Below the pieces are notes generated by a model. It was given only the letters and a program-made list of their open reading frames with translations, had not been told where the DNA came from and made no database searches. From positions 1 to 19,687 of the forward strand of contig JACCSZ010000124.1 of NCBI GenBank assembly GCA_013812695.1: a DNA stretch of 19,687 bases, given 5' to 3'. This DNA is from Gemmatimonadales bacterium (GTDB lineage Bacteria > Gemmatimonadota > Gemmatimonadetes > Gemmatimonadales > GWC2-71-9). Shown one piece after another: positions 6,932 through 13,913 of this stretch. Numbering within the stretch: position 1 is the stretch's first letter; every line of letters starts with the position of its first letter. The position numbers were made by a program, and so were the translations under genes.

Positions 6932-8791
6932 ATGAGCGATCGCTACGATGTGATCGTGATCGGTGCCGGCCACGCGGGCGCTGAGGCGGCAGCGCTCGCG
7001 TCCCGCGCCGGCGCACGCACCCTCGTCCTCACGCAGAATCTCGAGACCATCGGTCAGATGTCATGCAACCCGGCGATCGGCGGCATCGCCAAGGGGACCG
7101 TCGTGCGCGAGGTGGATGCGCTCGGCGGGATCATGGGCCGAGCCACCGACCGTGCGCGCATTCAGTTCCGAATGCTGAACAGATCGAAGGGGCCGGCGGT
7201 GTGGTCGCCCCGTGCGCAATGTGATCGGGGGTTGTATCGGCGGGCCGTGCGTTCCATTCTGGAACAGCAGTGCCGTGTCGAATTCTCCCAAGGAACTGCG
7301 GCTAAGCTTGTATTGCAGGCCCGTACAGTGACCGGAGTCGTGACCGTGGATGGGCAGCAGTTTACGGCAGCATCCGTCGTGCTCACCGCAGGGACGTTCT
7401 TGCGAGGCAGAATACATCTTGGTCTGGATACCCAGATTGAGGCTGGCCGGGCCGGAGAGGGTCCGGCGAGTGAAATGGCTGAGGCGCTGGAGCACCTGGG
7501 GCTTGAAGTGGCCCGCTTCAAGACCGGCACCCCCCCGCGCATCGACGGGCGATCTGTCGACCTGAATCGTCTCGAGCGTCAAGACGGAGACCCGGAGCCG
7601 TTCTGGTTCTCCTTTCACGAGCGGTTACCTCACCCGGATCAACTCCCCTGTTATCTCACCCGCTCGGACGACCGACTTCACGAGATCATTAGGCGGCATC
7701 TTCAGGAGTCCGCGCTTTATGGAGGCGCCATCAGCGGCCGGGGTCCACGGTATTGTCCATCCATCGAGGACAAGATCGTAAAGTTTCCCGACGCGATCGG
7801 GCACCAGGTGTTTCTGGAACCGGAAGGCCTGGACACGAGCGAGATGTATGTGAACGGGCTGTCGACCTCCTTGCCTCCAAAAGTCCAGCTCGAGTTTCTG
7901 CGCACGCTGCCCGGCCTCGAGCGGGTCAAAATGACCCGACCGGGATATGCCATCGAGTATGATTTCTTTCCGCCAACCCAGCTTCATCCTACGCTCGAGG
8001 CGCGCGAGATCCCGGGACTGTTCCTGGCGGGACAGGTGAACGGCACCACCGGATACGAGGAGGCTGCCGGCCAGGGCGCGCTCGCCGGCCTCAACGCGGC
8101 CGCCCGTGCCCTTGGCACTGCCGAACTAGTCTTGCCACGCGATGCTGCGTTTATCGGTGTGCTGGTCGATGATCTGGTCCACCGGGGCGTCGACGAGCCG
8201 TATCGCCTGTTTACTTCCCGCTCGGAGTTTCGACTGCTGCTCAGGCAAGACAACGCCCTCCGACGCTTGCTTGCCTACGCTGAGCGGCTGAATCTTCTGA
8301 CGGACACCGAAAGGCGTGCTGCCGAGGAACGGTTGCGTCGCGAGGACGCGGTGGTGGAGGTGGCGGAGTCGACATTCATCGAGCCGGAGTCGGCGAACCC
8401 GCTGCTAGCTGCCCACGGTTTCGGTCCCTTGCCAGCGCGGGAACGGGTCTCAACGCTGGCGCGTCGACCAGGTGTTCCTACTATCGACCTGCTTGCGGCG
8501 TGCGGCATCGAATTGAAATCTGAGGAGGCTGCGTGGGGAGATATCGAGTTCAAGTATGCGGGCTTTCTGACGAGGGAGCACAAGGCCGCCGGGCGGCTTG
8601 CTCAGATGAGCGAATTCTCGCTTCCCAACGACCTGGATTACGCCAGCCTGACCTCGGTCTCATACGAGGCGCGTGAAAAGCTCTCCGCTGTTCGCCCGAC
8701 ATCGCTAGGTCAAGCCGGGCGCCTCCCCGGCGTCTCGCCCAGTGATCTTCAAAGCCTGGTCATGGAGGTAATGAAGCGTCGATCGACTTGA
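6932..8791 (+). CDS. mnmG: tRNA uridine-5-carboxymethylaminomethyl modification enzyme MnmG (GidA)
   Basis: MnmG (619 residues, close to the usual ~625) is the FAD-dependent subunit that, with GTPase MnmE, adds carboxymethylaminomethyl to the wobble uridine of certain tRNAs. Visible landmarks are the FAD-binding GAGHAG at 11-16, C45 in MSCNPAIGGIAKG, PPRIDGRSV, and C275 in GPRYCPSIEDKIVKF. GLFLAGQVNGTTGYEEAAGQG-type FAD contacts and the typical C-terminal helical domain follow. The ATG has a GGAGGG site 6 nt upstream. Base composition is odd: sampled lines fall from about 85% GC near 6961-7020 to about 53-55% between 7261 and 7440, with rarer codons such as AGA, CTA and TTA, while the protein stays canonical. 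MnmE is not in the window. Confidence 0.97.
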   Translation: MSDRYDVIVIGAGHAGAEAAALASRAGARTLVLTQNLETIGQMSCNPAIGGIAKGTVVREVDALGGIMGRATDRARIQFRMLNRSKGPAVWSPRAQCDRGLYRRAVRSILEQQCRVEFSQGTAAKLVLQARTVTGVVTVDGQQFTAASVVLTAGTFLRGRIHLGLDTQIEAGRAGEGPASEMAEALEHLGLEVARFKTGTPPRIDGRSVDLNRLERQDGDPEPFWFSFHERLPHPDQLPCYLTRSDDRLHEIIRRHLQESALYGGAISGRGPRYCPSIEDKIVKFPDAIGHQVFLEPEGLDTSEMYVNGLSTSLPPKVQLEFLRTLPGLERVKMTRPGYAIEYDFFPPTQLHPTLEAREIPGLFLAGQVNGTTGYEEAAGQGALAGLNAAARALGTAELVLPRDAAFIGVLVDDLVHRGVDEPYRLFTSRSEFRLLLRQDNALRRLLAYAERLNLLTDTERRAAEERLRREDAVVEVAESTFIEPESANPLLAAHGFGPLPARERVSTLARRPGVPTIDLLAACGIELKSEEAAWGDIEFKYAGFLTREHKAAGRLAQMSEFSLPNDLDYASLTSVSYEAREKLSAVRPTSLGQAGRLPGVSPSDLQSLVMEVMKRRST

Positions 8792-8794
8792 CAC

Positions 8795-8810
8795 CGTTTC
8801 ACGTGGAACG
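8795..8810. promoter_or_regulatory. parS centromere site 1 (one core mismatch)
   Basis: CGTTTCACGTGGAACG matches the bacterial parS core GTTTCACGTGAAAC at 13 of 14 positions (G for A at 8806). It starts 4 nt after the mnmG stop. ParB binds parS and spreads or slides as a CTP-dependent clamp to seed the chromosome partition complex. It lies 39 bp, centre to centre, from the perfect second site. Confidence 0.85.
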
Positions 8811-8833
8811 GGGATGTGTGCATGATTGTGCAC

Positions 8834-8849
8834 TGTTTCACGTGAAACG
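8834..8849. promoter_or_regulatory. parS centromere site 2 (perfect core)
   Basis: TGTTTCACGTGAAACG contains the perfect 14-bp palindrome GTTTCACGTGAAAC, the widely conserved core recognised by chromosomal ParB. It sits 137 nt before parA. A site next to parAB is the usual arrangement near replication origins. It may also let ParB influence transcription of its own operon. Confidence 0.95.
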
Positions 8850-8985
8850 GACCCGTTAGCTACTCTCACAACTTCCGTCTATATTGTCCATCGCGCCATT
8901 CACTAGAAGCCGCATAAGTGGCTGCGCGGTGGTTTGATGTCGTAAGTCGTTGTTTCACAGCACTTTACAGGTATCCGAGTAACTA
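8850..8985 (+). other. AT-richer intergenic leader of parAB
   Basis: No gene is visible in this stretch, which is far less GC-rich than the flanking operons. It contains TATATT at 8880-8885 (5 of 6 matches to a -10 box) without a convincing -35 element, so it is only a weak promoter candidate for parAB. TGTTTCAC at 8951-8958 is half of a parS site with no second half. I see no remnant of rsmG and no good DnaA box here. Confidence 0.4.
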
Positions 8986-9801
8986 ATGGCACATGTAATA
9001 GCCATCGCCAATCAGAAAGGCGGGGTCGGGAAGACTACGACCGCCGTCAATCTGGCCGCGTCCCTCGCCATCGCCGAGCGGCGCACACTGCTGCTGGACG
9101 CGGACCCGCAAGGCAATGCCACGAGTGGAGTGGGCATCGCCAAGCACGAGCTCCAAATCTCGCTGTACGATGCGATCGTCGAGGGCCATCCGTCCCGCGA
9201 GGCCGTGCTTCATGTACCCGGTCTTCCCCACCTTTCGGTACTTCCCGCCACGCAGGACCTGGTCGGCGCGGAGCTGCAGTTGGTCGACCGCGAGCACCGC
9301 GAGGCGGCGCTGCGCGGCGTGCTCGAACCGCTGCAGGACGACTACGATTACGTCGTGGTGGACTGCCCGCCCTCGCTCGGTCTGCTCACGCTCAACGTGC
9401 TGGCGGCCGCCAACACGGTGCTGATCCCGATTCAGTGCGAGTACTACGGGCTCGAGGGAATCTCGCAATTGCTCAACACCGTGCGGCTCGTACAGCAGAA
9501 CTTCAACAGCGGGCTCGCCATCAACGGCGTGCTGCTCACGATGTACGATGCGCGCCTCAATCTCTGCCGTCAGGTGGCGGACGACGCGAAGGAATATTTC
9601 GGCGCGAAGATGTTCGTGACGCCCATCCCGCGGAACGTGCGGCTCGCCGAAGCGCCGAGCTTCGGAAAGCCGATCCTGCTGTACGACGTGCAGTCGGTCG
9701 GCGCGAAAAGCTATCTCGCGGTCGCCCAGGAGCTGATGGCCCGGGTCGAGAACGCCGGCGTGAGCGAGACACCCGAGCCGTCGCCCGGGGTGACCACATG
9801 A
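8986..9801 (+). CDS. parA: chromosome partitioning ATPase ParA (Soj)
   Basis: ParA (271 residues) is a nucleoid-binding ATPase whose ATP cycle moves ParB-parS complexes and so separates newly copied origins. It has the deviant Walker A KGGVGKTTT (residues 11-19, signature lysine K11 and catalytic K16), LLLDADPQGNATSG around 36-49, and Walker B-like VVVDCPPSLG with D126. There is no N-terminal HTH, so it belongs to the short chromosomal (Soj-like) type rather than the plasmid long type. The ATG follows the parS-bearing gap. The stop overlaps parB by 4 nt. Composition returns to the high GC of the rest of the window. Confidence 0.96.
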   Translation: MAHVIAIANQKGGVGKTTTAVNLAASLAIAERRTLLLDADPQGNATSGVGIAKHELQISLYDAIVEGHPSREAVLHVPGLPHLSVLPATQDLVGAELQLVDREHREAALRGVLEPLQDDYDYVVVDCPPSLGLLTLNVLAAANTVLIPIQCEYYGLEGISQLLNTVRLVQQNFNSGLAINGVLLTMYDARLNLCRQVADDAKEYFGAKMFVTPIPRNVRLAEAPSFGKPILLYDVQSVGAKSYLAVAQELMARVENAGVSETPEPSPGVTT

Positions 9802-10697
9802 GCCAGACCAAACGGCTCGGCCGCGGACTGGAGGCCCTGCTCGGGCCGGTGTCGCGCGAGCAAGCGGAAGCGTCGGGCGCCCTTCGCGAGCTGCCGATGG
9901 CGAGCGTCAAACCGAATCCCTATCAGCCGCGCACGCGGATGGACGAGGGTGCGCTCGACGAGCTGGTCGCGTCGATCCAGGCATCCGGCCTCCTCCAGCC
10001 TGTCGTCGTACGCCCGAAGGGCAACGGCTACGAGCTGATCGCGGGAGAGCGCCGGTGGCGCGCCGCGACCCGGCTGGGATGGAGCCGAATCCCGGCCGTG
10101 GTAAAGGAGGTCGACGACCCGACGCTGCTCACGCTCGCGCTGGTCGAGAACCTTCAGCGCGACGACCTCTCACCCATTGACGAGGCGGCGGGCTACCAGC
10201 GGCTCGCCGCCGAGTTCCAGCTTCCGCACGCTGAGATCGCGCGGCTGGTCGGGCGGAACCGGGCGACGGTGGCCAATCTGCTTCGGCTGCTCCAGCTTCC
10301 CGATGAAGTCCGCGAGCTGGTGCACGAGCGCAAGCTCTCCGAGGGTCACGCACGCGCGCTCCTCGGCCTGGCGGAGCCGTCGGAGATGGTCAGCTTGGCC
10401 CGCCAGGCAGTGGAGCAAGGCTGGTCGGTCCGGGAGATGGAAGCCCGCGTCCGCGGCGACGTCCCGGGTTCATCGACCGCCGCAACGGACGCGACGCCCC
10501 GCCGTGCCCGACCCACGGCCCGCACGATCACTGCCGACGTTCGCCGGGTGGAGGACGCCCTTCGCAAGCACCTCGGCACCGATGTCCGGGTTACCACGCG
10601 GCGGCGCGGCCGCGGGTTTCTCACCGTGAGCTACTACAACAACGACGACCTCGCCCGCCTGCTCGAAATGATCCTCGGACGCCCATTCCAGGGATGA
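9798..10697 (+). CDS. parB: chromosome partitioning protein ParB (Spo0J)
   Basis: ParB (299 residues) is a parS-binding CTPase clamp. The N-terminal MSQTKRLGRGLEALLG is the ParA-stimulating peptide typical of chromosomal ParB. The CTP-binding domain shows NPYQPR (about 40-45), GERRWRAA at 83-90 and ENLQRDDLSPIDEA from 117. The central HTH is near 148-170 (EIARLVGRNRATVANLLRL), and a C-terminal dimerisation and DNA-binding domain follows from about 234 to the end. The frame is open further upstream inside parA, but ATG 9798 overlaps the parA stop and begins with the conserved peptide, so this start is secure. The two parS sites at 8795 and 8834 are its expected targets. Confidence 0.96.
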   Translation: MSQTKRLGRGLEALLGPVSREQAEASGALRELPMASVKPNPYQPRTRMDEGALDELVASIQASGLLQPVVVRPKGNGYELIAGERRWRAATRLGWSRIPAVVKEVDDPTLLTLALVENLQRDDLSPIDEAAGYQRLAAEFQLPHAEIARLVGRNRATVANLLRLLQLPDEVRELVHERKLSEGHARALLGLAEPSEMVSLARQAVEQGWSVREMEARVRGDVPGSSTAATDATPRRARPTARTITADVRRVEDALRKHLGTDVRVTTRRRGRGFLTVSYYNNDDLARLLEMILGRPFQG

Positions 10698-11488
10698 GCC
10701 GCGCGTCCCGCGCGGTGACGATCGTCATCCAGCCGGACGGCGCCACCCGATCGCAGACGTACCGCCTTCCGGTGTGGATGCTGCGAGCCGGCGTCGGCTT
10801 CATGGCCGCCGGCGTGGTGGCGGCTATGGTCGTGGCCGCGCTGTACGGCCCGCTCCTCGGGGCGGCCTCGCGGGTCCCCGGGCTCGAAAGGCAGGTCGAG
10901 AAACTCGAATCAGACAACGCGAAGGTGCGTCAACTGAGTGCCGCGCTCGACAGCGTCGAGTCACGATACGCACAGGTGCGCGAGATGATCGGCGGCGACA
11001 TCGTTCGCGACCCGATGACCCTTGGCGTGGCACTGCCGATCGCCCCGGCGCTGCTGGCTCACGTCGCCGATGCCCCTCGCGGACCCTCGGTCGGGCTTTC
11101 GGTTCCGAACCGCTGGCCGCTCGATCAGTCCGGTTACATCACCCGAGGTCAGGTCGGCACCGGCACCAACGAGGAAGCACACCCCGGGCTCGACATCGCG
11201 GTGACCGATGGAAGCATCGTACGCGCGTCGGGCGGTGGCACCGTCCGCCAGCTCGGTGAAGACCCCGAGTATGGCTTCTTCGTGCTCCTCGATCATCCTG
11301 AGGAGTATCAAACCATGTACGGGCATCTCTCGAGGATCCTCGTCGAGCCCGGGGCGTCGGTGGCGCCGGGCCAGGTGATCGCGCTCTCCGGCAACAGCGG
11401 CCGCTCCACCGCGCCACACCTCCACTTCGAGATCCGTCAGAAAGACGTCTCGCTCGATCCTCGAACCATGGTCAAGGAAGGAACCTGA
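10694..11488 (+). CDS. membrane-anchored M23 family metallopeptidase
   Basis: This 264-residue envelope protein probably cuts peptidoglycan cross-links. After a short cytoplasmic N-terminus there is one membrane segment at about residues 28-50, then a short coiled coil (about 60-100, LERQVEKLESDNAKVRQL), then a LytM/M23 domain. The zinc ligands are all present: H163 and D167 in HPGLD, and H242 with H244 in PHLHFE, so it is predicted to be catalytically active. ATG 10694 overlaps the parB stop, and its stop overlaps the bactofilin start. M23 proteins next to bactofilins are known as cell-shape pairs, for example in Helicobacter. Its position in the parAB transcript is less usual. Confidence 0.92.
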   Translation: MSRASRAVTIVIQPDGATRSQTYRLPVWMLRAGVGFMAAGVVAAMVVAALYGPLLGAASRVPGLERQVEKLESDNAKVRQLSAALDSVESRYAQVREMIGGDIVRDPMTLGVALPIAPALLAHVADAPRGPSVGLSVPNRWPLDQSGYITRGQVGTGTNEEAHPGLDIAVTDGSIVRASGGGTVRQLGEDPEYGFFVLLDHPEEYQTMYGHLSRILVEPGASVAPGQVIALSGNSGRSTAPHLHFEIRQKDVSLDPRTMVKEGT

Positions 11489-11922
11489 TGGGCATCTTCA
11501 ACAACCAGGCACGGGACGATCAGGGGAACGAGCTTCGCCGGCGCCGCACCGATCAGATCCCATTCTCGATCATCGCGAGCGACATGACCGTGATCGGCGA
11601 TCTCGAGACCGAGGGCGTCGTCCGGGTCGAGGGCCGCGTCCGCGGCACCGTCCGGGCAGGCGCGCAGGTGCTTGTGGCCGCCGGCGCCACCATCGAGGGC
11701 GACCTCCACACGCAGGAGGCGGTCGTCGCGGGCCAGGTGAGCGGCGCCATCATCGCGCGCGAGCGGGTCGAGCTGCAGGCTACGGCCGTGGTGACCGGCG
11801 ATATCCATACCCCCCGGATCGCGATCGTCGAAGGCGCCAAGGTGAGCGGCGAGGTCAAGATGGACGCGGACAAGTCGGCGCTCGAAGCGGGGATGTCCAC
11901 AAGAGTGGATAAAACGGCCTAA
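11488..11922 (+). CDS. bactofilin family cytoskeletal protein
   Basis: This 144-residue protein belongs to the bactofilins, cytoskeletal proteins that polymerise without nucleotide into beta-helical filaments on the inner membrane. Residues about 27-125 form the repeated hydrophobic-glycine pattern of the right-handed beta-helix (VIGDLETEGVVRVEGRVRG, then GDLHTQEAVVAGQVSG, and so on), flanked by disordered polar tails. The start shares one base with the stop of the M23 peptidase gene. The partner peptidase is therefore probably positioned by, or regulates, this filament. The 3' end of the gene contains a short hairpin-forming sequence described separately. Confidence 0.93.
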   Translation: MGIFNNQARDDQGNELRRRRTDQIPFSIIASDMTVIGDLETEGVVRVEGRVRGTVRAGAQVLVAAGATIEGDLHTQEAVVAGQVSGAIIARERVELQATAVVTGDIHTPRIAIVEGAKVSGEVKMDADKSALEAGMSTRVDKTA

Positions 11923-11951
11923 GTTGTGGAAAGTCATGAGTTTGTGGCGAA
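11893..11951 (+). other. hairpin and DnaA-box-like cluster at bactofilin/BMP junction
   Basis: Four sequences resemble the DnaA box TGTGGATAA: ATGTCCACA (reverse, 11893-11901, 7/9), AGTGGATAA (11904-11912, 8/9), TGTGGAAAG (11925-11933, 7/9) and TGTGGCGAA (11943-11951, 7/9). The first two are also the arms of a small hairpin (TCCAC-AAGA-GTGGA). There is no T-tract, so it is not a convincing intrinsic terminator. No box is perfect and part of the cluster is coding, so origin activity is doubtful. Confidence 0.25.
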
Positions 11952-13089
11952 ATCGCGCGCTCGGGGAGCCAAAGCGCGCACCAAGTGGCTTTATGGTGTG
12001 ACTATGATGGCGTTTACGGCGTGCTCCAACTCCGCTCCTGATCCCGGGGTGCGGGTCGGTCTGATCACGCCCGGGAGCATCGCCGATGCGGCCTGGAACT
12101 CCGGTGCCTACGCCGGGCTGCAGCGGATTCGCGATTCACTGGGTCTGGCTATCAGCCACGTGGAGGCCAGAACTCCGGCCGAGCAGGACGAGGCCCTTCG
12201 GGCTTACGCATCGCAGGGCTACGATCTCGTATTCGCCCACGGGTTCGAGTTCCAGGGTGCGGCGGAACGGGTGTCGGCGCAGTATCCGACGACGGCGATC
12301 GTCGTGACCTCCGGCTCCCGCACCCAGGGAAACGTGTCGCCGCTCATCTTCAAGCTCGAGGACGCCAGCTATCTGGCGGGAATGGTGGCCGGCGGGCTCA
12401 CGCGGAGCGGCATCCTGGGATTCGTCGGCGGGATCGAACTGCCGCCGATCAAGGCCGCATACGAGGGATGGGTGAACGGCGCCAGGGCGGTGAATCCGAA
12501 GATCCAGACCCGGGAGATCTATCTCAACAGCTTCGACGATGCCGCGGCAGGCCGGGAAGCGGCGCTGGCGCTCGTGCGCATCGGGGTCGACATGTTCCAT
12601 CACAACGCAGACGCCGCGGCGTTGGGCCTCTTCCAGGCCGCGAAGGAGTCACCCGGGGTCTACGTGTTCGGGGCCAATGCGGACCAGTCGTCGCTGGCGC
12701 CCGAGCGAGTGCCCGGCAGCGCAGTCATCGATCTGCCCCGCGCGCTCCTCCTCGTGGCCAAGGCCGTCAAGGCCGGCTCCTTTACGCCGAAGGTTGAGGT
12801 GTTCGGGCTCGCCAGCGGCGTGGTACGCTACGAGCCCAATCCGGCGCTCGCGGCCCTGGTCCCCCCGGCGCTCGAGGAGCGCGTGCGTGCGGCGGCGGAC
12901 TCGATCGCGGCCGGCACCCTGGTCCCGGCGGCGCGGCCGGCGTCGATGCAGGCGCGGAAGCGCGAGGCGCCGAGGGCGCTGTCGTCCGCGCTGGCATTGG
13001 ATGCAGCACAGAGCCACAGAGGACATGGCGGCAGGCGGAGTACACCTGTGATGGTTGCTTCCTCTGAGTTCTCCGCGCCTCTGTGGTGA
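11926..13089 (+). CDS. BMP family (PnrA-like) nucleoside-binding lipoprotein
   Basis: This 387-residue protein is the likely substrate-binding component of the importer encoded downstream. The BMP/PnrA/Med family binds purine nucleosides and related ligands. The N-terminus has a basic region (RARGAKARTK), a short hydrophobic run and a plausible lipobox ending at C33 (FTAC, with an untypical phenylalanine). The mature part starts GVRVGLITPGSIADAAWNSG and contains the family features DLVFAHGFEFQ, SYLAGMVAGG and YVFGANADQS. The GTG at 11926 lies 3 nt after the bactofilin stop; GTG codons at 11944 and 11998 are alternatives. Residues from about 361 are encoded by a dispersed repeat and are not family sequence, so the original protein probably ended near residue 355. 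Confidence 0.88.
   Translation: MESHEFVAKSRARGAKARTKWLYGVTMMAFTACSNSAPDPGVRVGLITPGSIADAAWNSGAYAGLQRIRDSLGLAISHVEARTPAEQDEALRAYASQGYDLVFAHGFEFQGAAERVSAQYPTTAIVVTSGSRTQGNVSPLIFKLEDASYLAGMVAGGLTRSGILGFVGGIELPPIKAAYEGWVNGARAVNPKIQTREIYLNSFDDAAAGREAALALVRIGVDMFHHNADAAALGLFQAAKESPGVYVFGANADQSSLAPERVPGSAVIDLPRALLLVAKAVKAGSFTPKVEVFGLASGVVRYEPNPALAALVPPALEERVRAAADSIAAGTLVPAARPASMQARKREAPRALSSALALDAAQSHRGHGGRRSTPVMVASSEFSAPLW
13007..13086. repeat. dispersed inverted repeat fused to the BMP gene end
   Basis: The left arm CACAGAGCCACAGAGGA (13007-13023) pairs imperfectly with the right arm, which runs from TCCTCTGAG to CCTCTGTGG (13060-13086). On the minus strand it reads CCACAGAGGCGCGGAGAACT and then CAGAGGA. 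This resembles the cacagaggcacagag class of dispersed palindromes that I know from intergenic DNA of many environmental bacteria, whose spurious translations contain HRGHGG- or TEARRTQR-like strings. Both strings appear here in the respective frames. It forms the tail of the BMP reading frame. Confidence 0.65.
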
Positions 13090-13109
13090 AAACCCCGCCC
13101 GGGGACGAC

Positions 13110-13913
13110 GTGAGCCCCGTGCCGCTTGCCGAGATTGTCCGGTACCTGGACGAGTACCTGCGCGTGCGCGACGTGCCGGACGAGCGCAACGCCGTCAACG
13201 GCCTGCAGGTGGAGAATCAGGGGCTGGTGGGCGGCATCGTGGCGGCGGTGGACGCGTCGCAGGCGACGATCGACGGCGTGATCGCGGAGGGACCGGGGCG
13301 TGGCGGCGCGGCGGCGCTGCTGCTGGTGCACCACGGGCTCCTGTGGGACGGCAATCTTCCGCTCACGGGCAGGCGCTACCGCCGGGTGGCGGCGCTGCTC
13401 GAGCACGACATTCCACTCTATTCGGCGCACATCCCGCTCGACCTGCATCCGACCGTGGGCAACAACGTCGTGCTCGCCGAGCGGCTGGGGCTCGCGGTCG
13501 AAGGTTGGTTCGGCGACTACCGGGGCGTGGCGATCGGTGTGTGGGGCCACGCACCGGCGCGGCTCGCACCGCGTGACGCGCTCCTCCACGAGGTGAATCA
13601 CGCGCTGGGTACGCCGACCCCGGGGGCGGGGGCGCGGCTCATCGCGGGCGGGCCCGAGCGGGTCAGCCGCGTGGGCGTCATCACGGGCGGAGCGGGCAAC
13701 ATGATCGGTGCCGCGCGCGACGCGGGGCTCGACACCTTCATCACCGGCGAGGGCGCGCACTACACGTACTTCGACGCGATCGAGTGGGGGCTCAACGTGA
13801 TCTTCGCGGGGCACTACGCCACCGAAACGCTGGGCGTGCAGGCGCTCGCCTCGCACCTCGCGGAGCGCTTCGAGCTCGACTGGGAGTTCCACGATCACCC
13901 GACCGGTCTGTGA
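13110..13913 (+). CDS. Nif3-like dinuclear metal-centre hexameric protein
   Basis: This 267-residue protein belongs to the NIF3/YbgI family, whose members form toroidal hexamers with two metal ions per active site. Some are annotated as GTP cyclohydrolase I type 2 homologues, but the substrate is not settled. The expected ligands are visible: H74 and H75 in VHHGLLWDG, D111 in SAHIPLDLHP, and H235 with E239 in GHYATE. The frame is open back to a GTG at 13083 inside the dispersed repeat, but GTG 13110 is preferred; it follows GGGGA and keeps repeat sequence out of the protein. The stop overlaps the ABC ATPase start by 4 nt (GTGA). Placing it inside a nucleoside-type importer operon hints at handling of an imported compound, which is inference. 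Confidence 0.9.
   Translation: MSPVPLAEIVRYLDEYLRVRDVPDERNAVNGLQVENQGLVGGIVAAVDASQATIDGVIAEGPGRGGAAALLLVHHGLLWDGNLPLTGRRYRRVAALLEHDIPLYSAHIPLDLHPTVGNNVVLAERLGLAVEGWFGDYRGVAIGVWGHAPARLAPRDALLHEVNHALGTPTPGAGARLIAGGPERVSRVGVITGGAGNMIGAARDAGLDTFITGEGAHYTYFDAIEWGLNVIFAGHYATETLGVQALASHLAERFELDWEFHDHPTGL

Noticed and set aside
8811..8833. GTGCATGATTGTGCAC-like inverted repeat between the parS sites as a third regulatory site
   Set aside because: The arms are only 5 bp and fit chance; the spacing between the two parS sites is enough to explain the region.
9435..9797. Upstream extension of the parB reading frame by 121 codons inside parA
   Set aside because: The translation is out of frame with parA and low in complexity; the conserved ParB N-terminus begins at ATG 9798, which overlaps the parA stop.
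11893..11915. Hairpin at the bactofilin end as an intrinsic terminator
   Set aside because: The stem is short, with a 4-nt loop, and is followed by TAAAAC with no T-tract on either strand.
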